From: Hyphomicrobium sp.
Lineage (GTDB): Bacteria; Pseudomonadota; Alphaproteobacteria; Rhizobiales; Hyphomicrobiaceae
Assembly: GCF_009026145.1 (NCBI RefSeq)
Contig: NZ_WBUE01000015.1
Location: 1-64,000, forward strand
Direction: 5' to 3'
Length of the DNA stretch: 64,000 nt
In this document: positions 8,401 to 16,196 of the stretch, in pieces
Layout of the letters: each line of letters opens with the position of its first letter
Position numbering within the stretch: the first letter of the stretch is position 1
Notes under the pieces: model-generated
Seen by the model: the letters and a program-made list of their open reading frames with translations, nothing else
Told to the model about the DNA's origin: nothing
Databases searched by the model: none
Translations under genes and position numbers: made by a program

Positions 8401-9315
8401 TTATGCCTTGCTGCTCGGCGTTTTCGACTTTTTCGTGGCTCTTCCGGCCGTTGCCCCGATGCGCTCGACCACCCGGCGCTCCTCCGTGGGGGACCCATCC
8501 TGCATCGCGTAGGTATGCTCTGGGGTCGGGAAGGCGCGCGTGCGCACGTCGCCGGCATAGGCGCGGATGGCGTCCTCGATGGCCTCGCCGACCTTGCCGA
8601 ACTTCTTGACGAAGCGCGGCACCCGCGGACTGATGCCCAGCATGTCTTCCATGACGAGAATCTGCCCGTCGCAGGCATTGGAGGCCCCGATGCCGATGGT
8701 CGGAATGGGAACAGAGGCGGTGATGCGCGCGGCGAGCGGCTCGGTGATCGCCTCGAGCAAGATTGCGAACGCGCCGGCTTCGGCGACGAGGCGCGCGTCG
8801 TCCTCGATCGCCGCCCATTCCTCGCGCGTGCGTCCCTGCGCCTTGAAGCCGCCGATGACGTTCACCGACTGCGGCGTCAGCCCGATGTGGGCCATCACCG
8901 GGATGCCGCGCTCGACGAGATAGCGGATCGTTTCCGCCATGCGCCGGCCGCCTTCAATCTTAACGGCGCCACAGTCGGTCTCTTTCATCACCTTCGCGCA
9001 GTTTCTGAAGGCGACGGCCGGGCTCTCCTCGTAGGAGCCGAACGGCATGTCGACGATAACGAGCGCGCGCCGGGCGCCGCGCACCACAGCGCGCCCGTGC
9101 ATGATCATCAGATCGAGGGGTACCGGTATGGTTGTCTCATAGCCATGCATAACCATCCCGAGGCTGTCGCCGACGAGCAGGAAGTCGCAATAGCGGTCAG
9201 CAATGGCGGCCGTATGCGCATGATAGGCGGTGAGGGCCACGATCGGCTCCCGGCGCTTTTTCATCGCCGCGATATCGGGCGCCATCAGTCGCTTTTGGGT
9301 GCTATGCACGGACAT
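8401..9315 (-). CDS. panB: 3-methyl-2-oxobutanoate hydroxymethyltransferase PanB
   Basis: This 304-residue protein matches the usual family length with a slight C-terminal extension. It has the Mg-binding DSLGMVMHG motif, the [12 protein letters not shown] segment, VKIEGG and [13 protein letters not shown]. PanB transfers a hydroxymethyl group from methylene-tetrahydrofolate to ketoisovalerate in the first committed step toward pantothenate and coenzyme A. The C-terminus ends in a Lys/Ser-rich tail. A 150-bp spacer containing the perfect palindrome TCGGCCTTAAGGCCGA (8359-8374) separates it from the TPR gene. That palindrome may be an attenuator or an operon boundary. Confidence 0.96.
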   Translation of the reverse strand: MSVHSTQKRLMAPDIAAMKKRREPIVALTAYHAHTAAIADRYCDFLLVGDSLGMVMHGYETTIPVPLDLMIMHGRAVVRGARRALVIVDMPFGSYEESPAVAFRNCAKVMKETDCGAVKIEGGRRMAETIRYLVERGIPVMAHIGLTPQSVNVIGGFKAQGRTREEWAAIEDDARLVAEAGAFAILLEAITEPLAARITASVPIPTIGIGASNACDGQILVMEDMLGISPRVPRFVKKFGKVGEAIEDAIRAYAGDVRTRAFPTPEHTYAMQDGSPTEERRVVERIGATAGRATKKSKTPSSKA

Positions 9316-9522
9316 GAAGGTCAGGATACTCTTTCAAAGGGTCGCCGTCGCGGCAACCTAGTGATCCTCACGCCCGCAAACCAGTGCCGCGGGCGCCGCG
9401 CCCACCGACGATGTTTGAAAGGAGTTCGATTTCAGCACCTTGCTAACGAAGATTTAGGGTTAAAATCATCATATAGATCGATCTCTTCAGAGACACTCTC
9501 AAATTTCGTTCGGGGGCCCTCC

Positions 9523-11265
9523 TTGCAAACGATTGCGAAATCCGACCTTGGCGCCGTAGTCGGCAGCCTCCGCGTTTCCACTCTCGTAGCGTTTCTCGCA
9601 GGTGGATTGCTGGTTGCAGCGACGCCCGAACGCGCCGAGGCGCAGTTCTATCAGTGGGGGTCGTGGGGTAACCCGGGGCCCTGGCAGCCCAAGCCGCGCG
9701 TCCGCCGCCGCGCTGCACCGCGCTACATCGAGCCGACCGACGAGAAGCCTGCGACGGCGCTGCCCAAGCCGAGCGGCCCGCTGGTGCTGGTCGTTTCGCT
9801 CAGCAAGCAGACGGTCACCGTCTATGACGACGGCAAGCAGATCGCCAAGTCGCCGATCTCCAGCGGCATGAGCGGCCACCCCACGCCGACCGGCATTTTC
9901 AGCATTCTCGAGAAGAACCGCTACCACTATTCGAACCTCTACGGCGGCGCGCCGATGCCGTTCATGCAGCGCGTCACCAACTCTGGGGTCGCCATGCACG
10001 CCGGTGACCTGCCAGGCTATCCGGCCTCGCATGGTTGCATACGTCTTCCCTATAGCTTTGCGCGCAACCTGTTCGGCATCACCGAGATCGGCGCCCGTGT
10101 CGTCATCAGCAACGAGGACCTGACGCCGGCAGAGTTCAACAGCCCGCACCTCATCGGGCCGCTGCCGCCCGACAACGTCGTGCAGAACGATGCGGCGACC
10201 GTACAGGCTGCGGCGACCGGGGCCTCGAATATCATTGGTGTGAGCCCCGCCGCGGCTGGCGAGGGAGTGCGCACGCGTGGCATGGCCGCCGCGCAGCGCG
10301 CCGCCGAGCGCAACCGCCTGGTCACCGCTATCGTCGAGGCGGAGAATGCCAAGGCCGCCGCCGAGGACCAGGCGAAGGCCGCAACGGCCGCCGCGCAGGA
10401 GGCCAAGGAAACCATCCGCAAGGAGCGCAATGAGGAAGGGCGCCTTGCCGAGCTGGCGCGCAAGGCCGCAAAGGCGGCTGACAGTGCGGCGTCACGTTTC
10501 ACCTCTCTGACGGCTAAGATGGCCAAGGTGGACGTGGCGCAGCTCGATGCCGCGACGCTAGAGAAGCAGTCGGCCGAGGAAGTCGCCGAAGAGGCGAAAA
10601 TGCTCGATGCGGCCGACGCCGCCGCTGCCGCCAAGCGCGCCGCCGAGGCGCAAACTGCCAAGGCCAAGCAGGCCGTCGCCGACGCCGGCGCCTTGGAAAA
10701 GGCACGCAAGGTCGCGGTCGAGGACGTGAAGCAGGCCGAGACCGTCGTTGCCAGCGCCAAAGACGCGCTGGCTGCCGCCGACGCCCTCGAAGCGCGCAAG
10801 GACTATCCCATCTCCGTGTTCATCAGCGGCAAGACCGGCCGCCTCGTCGCCAAGCTCGGTTTCGTGCAGGTCATGGACGTTCCGGTGACCATCTCCGAGC
10901 CCGGCAGACCGCTCGGCACGCACGTGCTCACGGCAACGACCTTCACCGACGGGGAGAAGGCGCTGCGCTGGCACTCGGTAACGTTGAAGCCGTCGCAGAC
11001 CGTGCAGTATGCGCGGCGCAAGAAGCGCCGGCACGAGGACGAGGTGCCGGTCGTGGCTGGCGGCCACGATGCCGACCCGGCGGCGGCGCTCGAGCGCATC
11101 GATATCCCGAAAGAGGCCGTCGACCAGCTCGCCGAGCTGATGAAGCCGGGCTCCTCGTTCATCATCTCCGATTACGGGCTCAGCCGAGAGACCAGCGCGC
11201 GGACGGAATTCGTCGTCGAGCCGTGGCGCAGCCGATCGGATACCTCGGAGACGCGGTACTATTGA
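9523..11265 (+). CDS. L,D-transpeptidase with coiled coil and degenerate second YkuD-like domain
   Basis: This encodes about 580 residues from a TTG at 9523. That start is chosen because it yields a signal peptide ending AEA|Q near residue 40; it is not certain. The YkuD domain spans about 86-200, with the catalytic motif SHGCIRLP (Cys172) and upstream His159. It crosslinks peptidoglycan or attaches proteins to it. An Ala/Lys/Glu-rich coiled coil follows (about 260-425). Residues about 428-580 look like a second, cysteine-free YkuD-like unit (PISVFISGKTGRLVAKLG). The gene diverges from panB and is followed by a strong hairpin. Confidence 0.85.
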   Translation: MQTIAKSDLGAVVGSLRVSTLVAFLAGGLLVAATPERAEAQFYQWGSWGNPGPWQPKPRVRRRAAPRYIEPTDEKPATALPKPSGPLVLVVSLSKQTVTVYDDGKQIAKSPISSGMSGHPTPTGIFSILEKNRYHYSNLYGGAPMPFMQRVTNSGVAMHAGDLPGYPASHGCIRLPYSFARNLFGITEIGARVVISNEDLTPAEFNSPHLIGPLPPDNVVQNDAATVQAAATGASNIIGVSPAAAGEGVRTRGMAAAQRAAERNRLVTAIVEAENAKAAAEDQAKAATAAAQEAKETIRKERNEEGRLAELARKAAKAADSAASRFTSLTAKMAKVDVAQLDAATLEKQSAEEVAEEAKMLDAADAAAAAKRAAEAQTAKAKQAVADAGALEKARKVAVEDVKQAETVVASAKDALAAADALEARKDYPISVFISGKTGRLVAKLGFVQVMDVPVTISEPGRPLGTHVLTATTFTDGEKALRWHSVTLKPSQTVQYARRKKRRHEDEVPVVAGGHDADPAAALERIDIPKEAVDQLAELMKPGSSFIISDYGLSRETSARTEFVVEPWRSRSDTSETRYY

Positions 11266-11276
11266 TAAGTACTATG

Positions 11277-11323
11277 CTGTCATCCCGGATAACCTCGCTC
11301 ACGCTCGGCTTCCGGGATGACAG
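11277..11323. repeat. REP-like hairpin between convergent genes
   Basis: A perfect 13-bp inverted repeat, CTGTCATCCCGGA/TCCGGGATGACAG, encloses a 21-base loop. It starts 12 bases after the L,D-transpeptidase stop and ends 10 bases before the convergent MOSC stop. It probably terminates both transcripts. GTCATCCCGGA-type hairpins are common dispersed repeats in this bacterial group. Confidence 0.65.
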
Positions 11324-11333
11324 TTTGCACGGC

Positions 11334-11825
11334 TTAACCCGGCAGACGGATCTGACGCTCGGGCGGCGAGTGCACGGCGGTGACGTCATCGCCGATCGAG
11401 ATGCGGCCGCCTTCCAGCACCTTGCACGTGACGCCGCCACGCCATTCGGGATGCAGCACCTTGCGCAGACCGGCGTGCGCCTCGTCCATGCGTGCACACG
11501 GCGTCGTCGGATATGTCACCTCGAGCAAGACGGGGCCGATGCGCAGCGTCGCCCCGATGGCCCGCGGCAGGCGCACACCCTCGACCAGCAAGTTGGCGCG
11601 CCGCGCTGTCCAATTGAGCGCCACGGCTTCGCCGTTTGCTCCGAGGTCGGCGAGTGCCGCCTCCCAGTCCTCGCGCGCTAGGATCGTGACCGCCCTCCGC
11701 TTGAACTTGGCGCCCTTGTGGTCGCCAGAGACCCCGGTTTCGACGCTTATCTCGACGCTGTCGACCGTCTGCATCTGCGCCCGCCGCGCTTCCCGCCGCG
11801 CGATGCCGATGAGCCGCCCGCTCAT
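11334..11825 (-). CDS. MOSC domain protein
   Basis: The protein is 163 residues, essentially one MOSC domain. It has the N-terminal GDHKGAKFKRRAVTILARED region and NWTARRANLLVEGVRLP in the middle. The cysteine-bearing PTTPCARMDEA lies in the second half, followed by RGGVTCKVLEGG. MOSC proteins bind or transfer sulfur at molybdenum cofactor centres or carry out related reductions (as in YiiM). The substrate cannot be told from sequence. The start codon lies 1 base inside a palindromic element, whose AGGA appears to serve as ribosome-binding site. Confidence 0.85.
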   Translation of the reverse strand: MSGRLIGIARREARRAQMQTVDSVEISVETGVSGDHKGAKFKRRAVTILAREDWEAALADLGANGEAVALNWTARRANLLVEGVRLPRAIGATLRIGPVLLEVTYPTTPCARMDEAHAGLRKVLHPEWRGGVTCKVLEGGRISIGDDVTAVHSPPERQIRLPG

Positions 11826-11826
11826 G

Positions 11827-11894
11827 CTAGTGTCCTGATCGCGAAATTCGTCTCAGCGCGGTTGGAACGAATTTCGCGATCTGAAGGACACTAG
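11827..11894. repeat. CTAGTGT palindromic element, copy A
   Basis: This 68-bp inverted repeat is bounded by CTAGTGTCCT and AGGACACTAG. Its inner arms match perfectly over 15 bp (GATCGCGAAATTCGT). The right arm alone carries a 3-base insertion (TGA) between outer and inner parts. It abuts the MOSC start codon. It belongs to the same family as 11909-11987, 30494-30569 and 30583-30660. Confidence 0.85.
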
Positions 11895-11908
11895 CCAACT
11901 TAACTATT

Positions 11909-11987
11909 CTAGTGTGATTCAGATCGAGAAGTCCGCTGCACCACCCAGCCCGATGCGATATGGCGGACTTCTCGATCATCACACTAG
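11909..11987. repeat. CTAGTGT palindromic element, copy B
   Basis: This 79-bp inverted repeat is bounded by CTAGTGTGA and TCACACTAG. The inner arms are GATCGAGAAGTCCGC-like and the loop is about 24 bases. The left arm holds an extra TTCA relative to the right. It sits 14 bases from copy A. Its right end contributes the last two codons and the TGA stop of the NnrU-family gene. Confidence 0.85.
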
Positions 11988-12560
11988 CGGCGGGACGCCG
12001 ATGACGAACTCATGCAGGTAGAGGGCGATGGCGGCATAGAGCGCCGTACCCACCACCACGACGATGACGTCGTTGATCCACGGGCCAGCACCTTTTCCGA
12101 GTGGTCCAAGATCGCCGCGCCGCTTCACCGAGATGCGGTCATAGACCGCGAAGGCGAGGAAGCCGCCGAACAACACCAGGGAGGCGAGATCGCCGTTGGC
12201 GAGCAGGTGCGCCAGCGCCCAGATCTTGATCGCCACCAGCATCGGGTGCTTGAGCATGACGTGGATGTGCGAGGGGACGTACGTCGCGACGAGCGCGATC
12301 ATCGCCGGCAGCATCAGCGCGAGGGCCAGATGCCGCGTCCAGATCGGCGGCTCCCACAGAATCGGGTTTTTGCCGGGGTGAAGCTGCAGCTTGTAGAAGC
12401 CGAGCACGATCAGCGTCAGGCCAACCAACGACAACGCAGCAAAGACCGCCTTGTAGCCGCCCTCGCCAAAGCGCGCGATGAGACCGTTCCTCAGCTCCAC
12501 GTTGGACGGCACCAAGTGGATCGCGAAGAACAGCACTAGGCCAAGCACCATCACCAGCAT
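11979..12560 (-). CDS. nnrU: NnrU family membrane protein
   Basis: This encodes 193 residues. The start at 12560 is chosen because GGGGGAGAGCGAC precedes it. About five to six transmembrane helices are visible, with the family features LVLFFAIHLVPS near the start and HPMLVAIKIWALAHLLANGDLASLVLFGGF in the middle (a helix pair with a conserved His and Asn-Gly). NnrU family proteins are found with nitrate and nitric oxide reduction genes and resemble NnrS/isoprenylcysteine methyltransferase-like membrane proteins. Their precise role is unknown. This copy lies 40 kb from nosZ. Its stop codon lies inside palindromic element B. Confidence 0.82.
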   Translation of the reverse strand: MLVMVLGLVLFFAIHLVPSNVELRNGLIARFGEGGYKAVFAALSLVGLTLIVLGFYKLQLHPGKNPILWEPPIWTRHLALALMLPAMIALVATYVPSHIHVMLKHPMLVAIKIWALAHLLANGDLASLVLFGGFLAFAVYDRISVKRRGDLGPLGKGAGPWINDVIVVVVGTALYAAIALYLHEFVIGVPPLV

Positions 12561-12851
12561 GTCGCTCTCCCCCAGGATTTTTGTTCCGCGCGGGCGAATC
12601 ATTGCCACGCTGCGGCCATGTAGCTAGGCTTTTTTAATGTTCGGGCGCTTCGGCGGCTAGTCCGCAGGTCCGCCCGAATGGTCGCGGGGACCATGCTGCG
12701 TCATCTTTCGAGGTGCCCTGCCATGCATGCCCCCCACCTTCGCTTGCGTAACACGTCCCTCCTCCAGCCGCGCGGTTCTCACCTGCGTCTCGTGTCCGGT
12801 TCCCAGTTGCGGAATGCGTTGGATGCCTTCCACTTCGAGGGAGAACTGCCG

Positions 12852-13271
12852 ATGCCTGCCCGTGCTCAGGTGAAGCCCGACTTTGACGGCCCCGAGGATC
12901 GACGGCTCGCCGACGACATTGCGCGCGTCATGCACCACCGGCCCTTGATGAGCCGTCTCGCCCGCATCGAAGCGGTACACGGCGATGTTGCCGGTGTCAT
13001 CGCCAAATCGGCAACGGAACTTTCTCCTGCTCCTTCGGCGCCGACGGCCGCCGAGCCCCCCGCGCTGCCGCTTCCCTCCGACCCGCGCTCGATTGAAGAA
13101 GTGATCGACGATCTCGGCTATGTCGCATCGCCGCCCCCGAGCGCCGAATGGCTAGACACGGCGCGCCGTGCGCAGCGCAAAGAGCGCGCGCGCCACGCCA
13201 TGGCGTGGGTTACGACCCTCGCCATCGCCGGGGCCATCGTCGCCTCGGCCTCGCTCATGCTGCGCGTCTAA
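12852..13271 (+). CDS. Hypothetical protein with C-terminal membrane anchor
   Basis: This encodes 139 residues. The start at 12852 is favoured by GAGGGAG 8 bases upstream; the frame stays open further upstream to 12678 without a good ribosome site. The soluble part has a Pro/Ala-rich linker (about 60-85), then SIEEVIDDLGYVASPPPSAEW. A single C-terminal transmembrane helix (about 117-137) ends the protein. This is the layout of a tail-anchored protein. It is convergent with the methyltransferase gene, leaving 3 bp between stops. The function is not recognised. Confidence 0.6.
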   Translation: MPARAQVKPDFDGPEDRRLADDIARVMHHRPLMSRLARIEAVHGDVAGVIAKSATELSPAPSAPTAAEPPALPLPSDPRSIEEVIDDLGYVASPPPSAEWLDTARRAQRKERARHAMAWVTTLAIAGAIVASASLMLRV

Positions 13272-13274
13272 GAC

Positions 13275-14195
13275 CTAGGGCAGAAAACCCTTGTCGAGGC
13301 TGAGCGACTGGCGCGCGGTCTCGCGCCCTTTTGCGTCGCGGTGCGTCGCCACCCAGGCAAGGTTCGTCCCCGCTTCGGCTGACGTGCGCGAGCGCAACGT
13401 GACGGCAACCGTATCGCCTGCCTTGGCGGCAATGGGCGTTAGCAGCGGAAAATAGAGCTGCTCCCAGTGCGTACGCGGCGCATCCGGCGCCGTCGATAAC
13501 GTGATGCCGGGCGCCAGCTCCGCCTTCCACCACGCGGCAAAACCGTAGACGGTTGTCGCCGACCTAATTCGCCAGCTTGCCCCACCCTTGCGGCTCGAGC
13601 GGGTATCGGTGCCGAAGTCGATGCTGTCCCATTGCCTCGACTCCAGCAGCTCGTCAGTCGCCAGGGTGCGCACGTAGATGTTGTTGAGACTCATCGTTTT
13701 GGCGACGGAGAGATCGAAGCCCGTCTCGTCCCAGGCGGCGAACTCGCGCTGGATGCGGTCGCTGACGACCGGTGCCACGTACTGCTCCAACCGTCGCGGG
13801 ATCATCACCCCGCCTGACTTCAAGAAGCGCTTCTTGGCATCGGCCAGCGTCTCGATGATGTGCTCCTCGAACGCGTAGTTGCCGAGCGTCTCGGAAACGA
13901 CCACGTCGACCTTGGGCGGATCGACCATCTCGATCGAGTGGCACGGAATGAGGTGGCATTTGCGCGCGCTGTTGGTTTTCAAGATCTTCGCCGCGACACC
14001 GGCGACCTCGGCCACCTCATAGAGAAACACCTCGCGCGCCCCCAAGCGCGCCGCCATCAGCGCCAATAGCCCGGTGCCGGTGCCGATATCGGCGACGGTC
14101 GTGACCCCCTTCTCGATTACCCCGCGCAGCGCAGCCTCGAACGCGGCATTGCGCACGCGGTCGGCGATGAGCGTGCGGTGATATTCGATGCGCAT
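13275..14195 (-). CDS. Class I SAM methyltransferase resembling arginine methyltransferases (PRMT)
   Basis: This encodes 306 residues. The SAM-binding motif I is VADIGTGTGLLALMAARLGA, followed by the acidic EVAEVAG. Next is VVVSETLGNYAFEEHIIETL, which aligns with the double-glutamate loop of protein arginine methyltransferases (SExxGxxxxxE). The C-terminal half is a beta-rich barrel, as in PRMTs. The protein therefore probably methylates a protein or small-molecule nucleophile rather than RNA, but that is inference. It lies 4 bp downstream of a TrmH-family gene on the same strand, so the two are likely co-transcribed. Confidence 0.75.
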   Translation of the reverse strand: MRIEYHRTLIADRVRNAAFEAALRGVIEKGVTTVADIGTGTGLLALMAARLGAREVFLYEVAEVAGVAAKILKTNSARKCHLIPCHSIEMVDPPKVDVVVSETLGNYAFEEHIIETLADAKKRFLKSGGVMIPRRLEQYVAPVVSDRIQREFAAWDETGFDLSVAKTMSLNNIYVRTLATDELLESRQWDSIDFGTDTRSSRKGGASWRIRSATTVYGFAAWWKAELAPGITLSTAPDAPRTHWEQLYFPLLTPIAAKAGDTVAVTLRSRTSAEAGTNLAWVATHRDAKGRETARQSLSLDKGFLP

Positions 14196-14199
14196 GGGG

Positions 14200-15015
14200 T
14201 CACAGCGCTAGGTAAGGGCCGCGGATCTGGTAGAGCACCAGCGCGGTGGCGACCGCCAGATTGAGCGAGTCGAGGCCGCCGGCCATGGGAATCTTGACGA
14301 GGCGTGTGCACGCTGCGGTGAGCGGCTCCGACAATCCCGGACCCTCGCTGCCCATCATCAGCAGCACCGGAGCGCGGTACTTGACCTTGCGGAAGTCATC
14401 CTCGGCATCGAGGTGCGTGCCGACGATGTCGCCTTGCCAGCCGTCGATCCAGCGCAGAAAGGCATCGCGCTGCAGTCGCGCCAGCGGCACGGCGAACACC
14501 GAGCCCATGGTCGCGCGCACGCACTCGTGCGAATAAGGATCGCAGCTGGCCCCGACGAGAATAATGCCGGCGGCACCGACGGCATGGGCGGTGCGGATAA
14601 TGGTGCCGAGATTGCCCGGGTCGCGCACCTCCTCGAGCGCCAGCCACACCGCCTCGCGCGCGACGCGCGCGGCCGGCGGCAACTCGGCCCAGCGCTGCTT
14701 GAACACACCCATCATGCTCTGCGGATTGTCTTTCGAGGAAAGCTTGCCGAGCACGGCTTCGGAGACCTCGAGGCATTCGACGCCTGCCTGAAGCGCCCAG
14801 GCGACGAGGCCCTGCGCGATGCCGCTCGTGGCACTGCCGGAGCGATAGACGAGCGTCTGCGGCACAAAACCGTTGTCGCGCGCGGTGACGAGCAGCGAGA
14901 TGCCCTCGGCGACGAACAGACCCGTCTCCTTGCGCTCCTTGCGCATCTCCAGGGCCCGGATCGCCTTCACGCGCTCGTTCTGCAGGCTGGTGATGGCCTT
15001 CGGCGCAACCGTCAT
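14200..15015 (-). CDS. TrmH/SpoU-family RNA 2'-O-methyltransferase
   Basis: This encodes 271 residues from the ATG at 15015, overlapping the upstream gene by 4 bases (ATGA). The N-terminal substrate-binding domain begins SLQNERVKAIRALEMRKERKETG. The SPOUT domain shows EEVRDPGNLGTIIRTAHAVG (motif 1), LMMGSEGPGLSEP (motif 2) and IPMAGGLDSLNLAVA (motif 3), which form the knotted SAM site. Such enzymes methylate ribose in rRNA or tRNA. The exact target cannot be assigned. The frame extends upstream to 15255, but that part overlaps the neighbour and lacks a family match. Confidence 0.92.
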   Translation of the reverse strand: MTVAPKAITSLQNERVKAIRALEMRKERKETGLFVAEGISLLVTARDNGFVPQTLVYRSGSATSGIAQGLVAWALQAGVECLEVSEAVLGKLSSKDNPQSMMGVFKQRWAELPPAARVAREAVWLALEEVRDPGNLGTIIRTAHAVGAAGIILVGASCDPYSHECVRATMGSVFAVPLARLQRDAFLRWIDGWQGDIVGTHLDAEDDFRKVKYRAPVLLMMGSEGPGLSEPLTAACTRLVKIPMAGGLDSLNLAVATALVLYQIRGPYLAL

Positions 15016-15962
15016 GCCGGGCTCCAGCGCGTGAACAGCGAGGTCGGCACGGCACGCTCGCCGCTCGCTTCGCGAATGGCGAGCTCGCCCGACTGGTATG
15101 AGCCCCCGCGGCCCGAGAGCACCTCGCGACAGAGCTGATCGAAGGCCAGCGCCGAGGCGCGGATCGCGTAGACGGTCAGCACCAATGCGGCACCCGGTGC
15201 CAGCAGCGCCGCGCAGTCGCGCATCAGCGGCGGCAGGCTGGTGAACAGGTCCCACACCTCGCCATCGGGACCGCGCCCGAACTTCGGCGGGTCGACGAGA
15301 ATGACGTGGTATGTCTTGCCGCGTCGCACCTCGCGGGCGGCGAACTTGGCGGCATCATCGAGCATCCAGCGGATCGGCGCCGCGGTGAGGCCCGACGCAG
15401 CCTGGTTCTCCTTCGCCCAAGCAATCGCCTTCTTCGACGCATCGACGTGGGTGACATGCGCCCCTGCCGCCGCGGCGAGCAGCGTCGCCGCACCCGTATA
15501 GGCGAAAAGATTCAAAACGCGCGGCGTCTCGCCGCGCTTCTCGGCGAGCCGCGCCAGCATCCACTCCCAGTGCGGCATCTGCTCGGGGAAGAGACCCATG
15601 TGCCGAAAGCTCGCCAGCCGGCACAGCATCGTCGCGGCGCCGACCTTCACCGGCCAGCTCTCCGGCACCGGCCTGTCGATGCGCCAGCGCCCCTTCTCCT
15701 CTTCGTCGTCGCCGGAGAACACCGCGTGCGCGTGCCGCCACTCGCGCTCCGGAGCCCGCGGCGACCACAGGGCCTGCGGCTCGGGGCGATCGACGACGAT
15801 GGAGCCGAAGCGCTCGAGCTTGCGCCCGGCGCCACTGTCGAGGAGCGCGTAGTCGGCGAAGCCGGCCGTCTCGATGAGTTGCAGGCGCGCCGCATCGCCG
15901 GCCGCCGCCGCGGAGTGGGCCGCATGATCTCGGCGTTGTTGATTATCCTGCGCCATGGCCAA
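15012..15962 (-). CDS. RlmI-like class I SAM rRNA methyltransferase
   Basis: This encodes 316 residues. The catalytic Rossmann domain has VLNLFAYTGAATLLAAAAGA (SAM motif I), HVDASKKAIAWAKEN and the ILVDPPKFGRGPDGEVW motif IV. Pattern and order match the C-terminal domain of RlmI-type 23S rRNA cytosine methyltransferases. The N-terminal PUA domain of RlmI is absent; in its place is a beta-rich region of about 110 residues. It heads a three-gene run with the TrmH-type and PRMT-like genes, all methyltransferases. Confidence 0.85.
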   Translation of the reverse strand: MAMAQDNQQRRDHAAHSAAAAGDAARLQLIETAGFADYALLDSGAGRKLERFGSIVVDRPEPQALWSPRAPEREWRHAHAVFSGDDEEEKGRWRIDRPVPESWPVKVGAATMLCRLASFRHMGLFPEQMPHWEWMLARLAEKRGETPRVLNLFAYTGAATLLAAAAGAHVTHVDASKKAIAWAKENQAASGLTAAPIRWMLDDAAKFAAREVRRGKTYHVILVDPPKFGRGPDGEVWDLFTSLPPLMRDCAALLAPGAALVLTVYAIRASALAFDQLCREVLSGRGGSYQSGELAIREASGERAVPTSLFTRWSPA

Positions 15963-16149
15963 CGTCTTGGCGCATTGGACCGCCGCTGCAAAGCACTTTC
16001 ATGCGCTTCAAGCGAGGGACTGGATTGCCCGGCCGGCCTCGTTGGACGCGCCACCAGGCTTCAGCGGAGGGGCGACGGAAACCCGTAGATGGCAACGTTC
16101 GTACTCATTACAGGCCGGCCGGCGCGCCATCCCCGGACCGGCCACGCAC

Positions 16150-16193
16150 GGCGGTCCAGCGTATTAGCGGTAACACTGCAGCGCTGGACCGCC
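16150..16193. terminator. Hairpin after prfB
   Basis: A perfect 12-bp inverted repeat, GGCGGTCCAGCG/CGCTGGACCGCC, encloses a 20-base loop. It starts 4 bases after the prfB stop on the minus strand. No T-run follows in that direction, so it is a transcript-stabilising or factor-assisted terminator at best. Confidence 0.5.
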
Positions 16194-16196
16194 TTC

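Noticed and set aside
8515..9522. Upstream extension of the L,D-transpeptidase frame over panB
   Set aside because: It overlaps panB antisense, has no family match, and the signal peptide only appears if translation starts near 9523.
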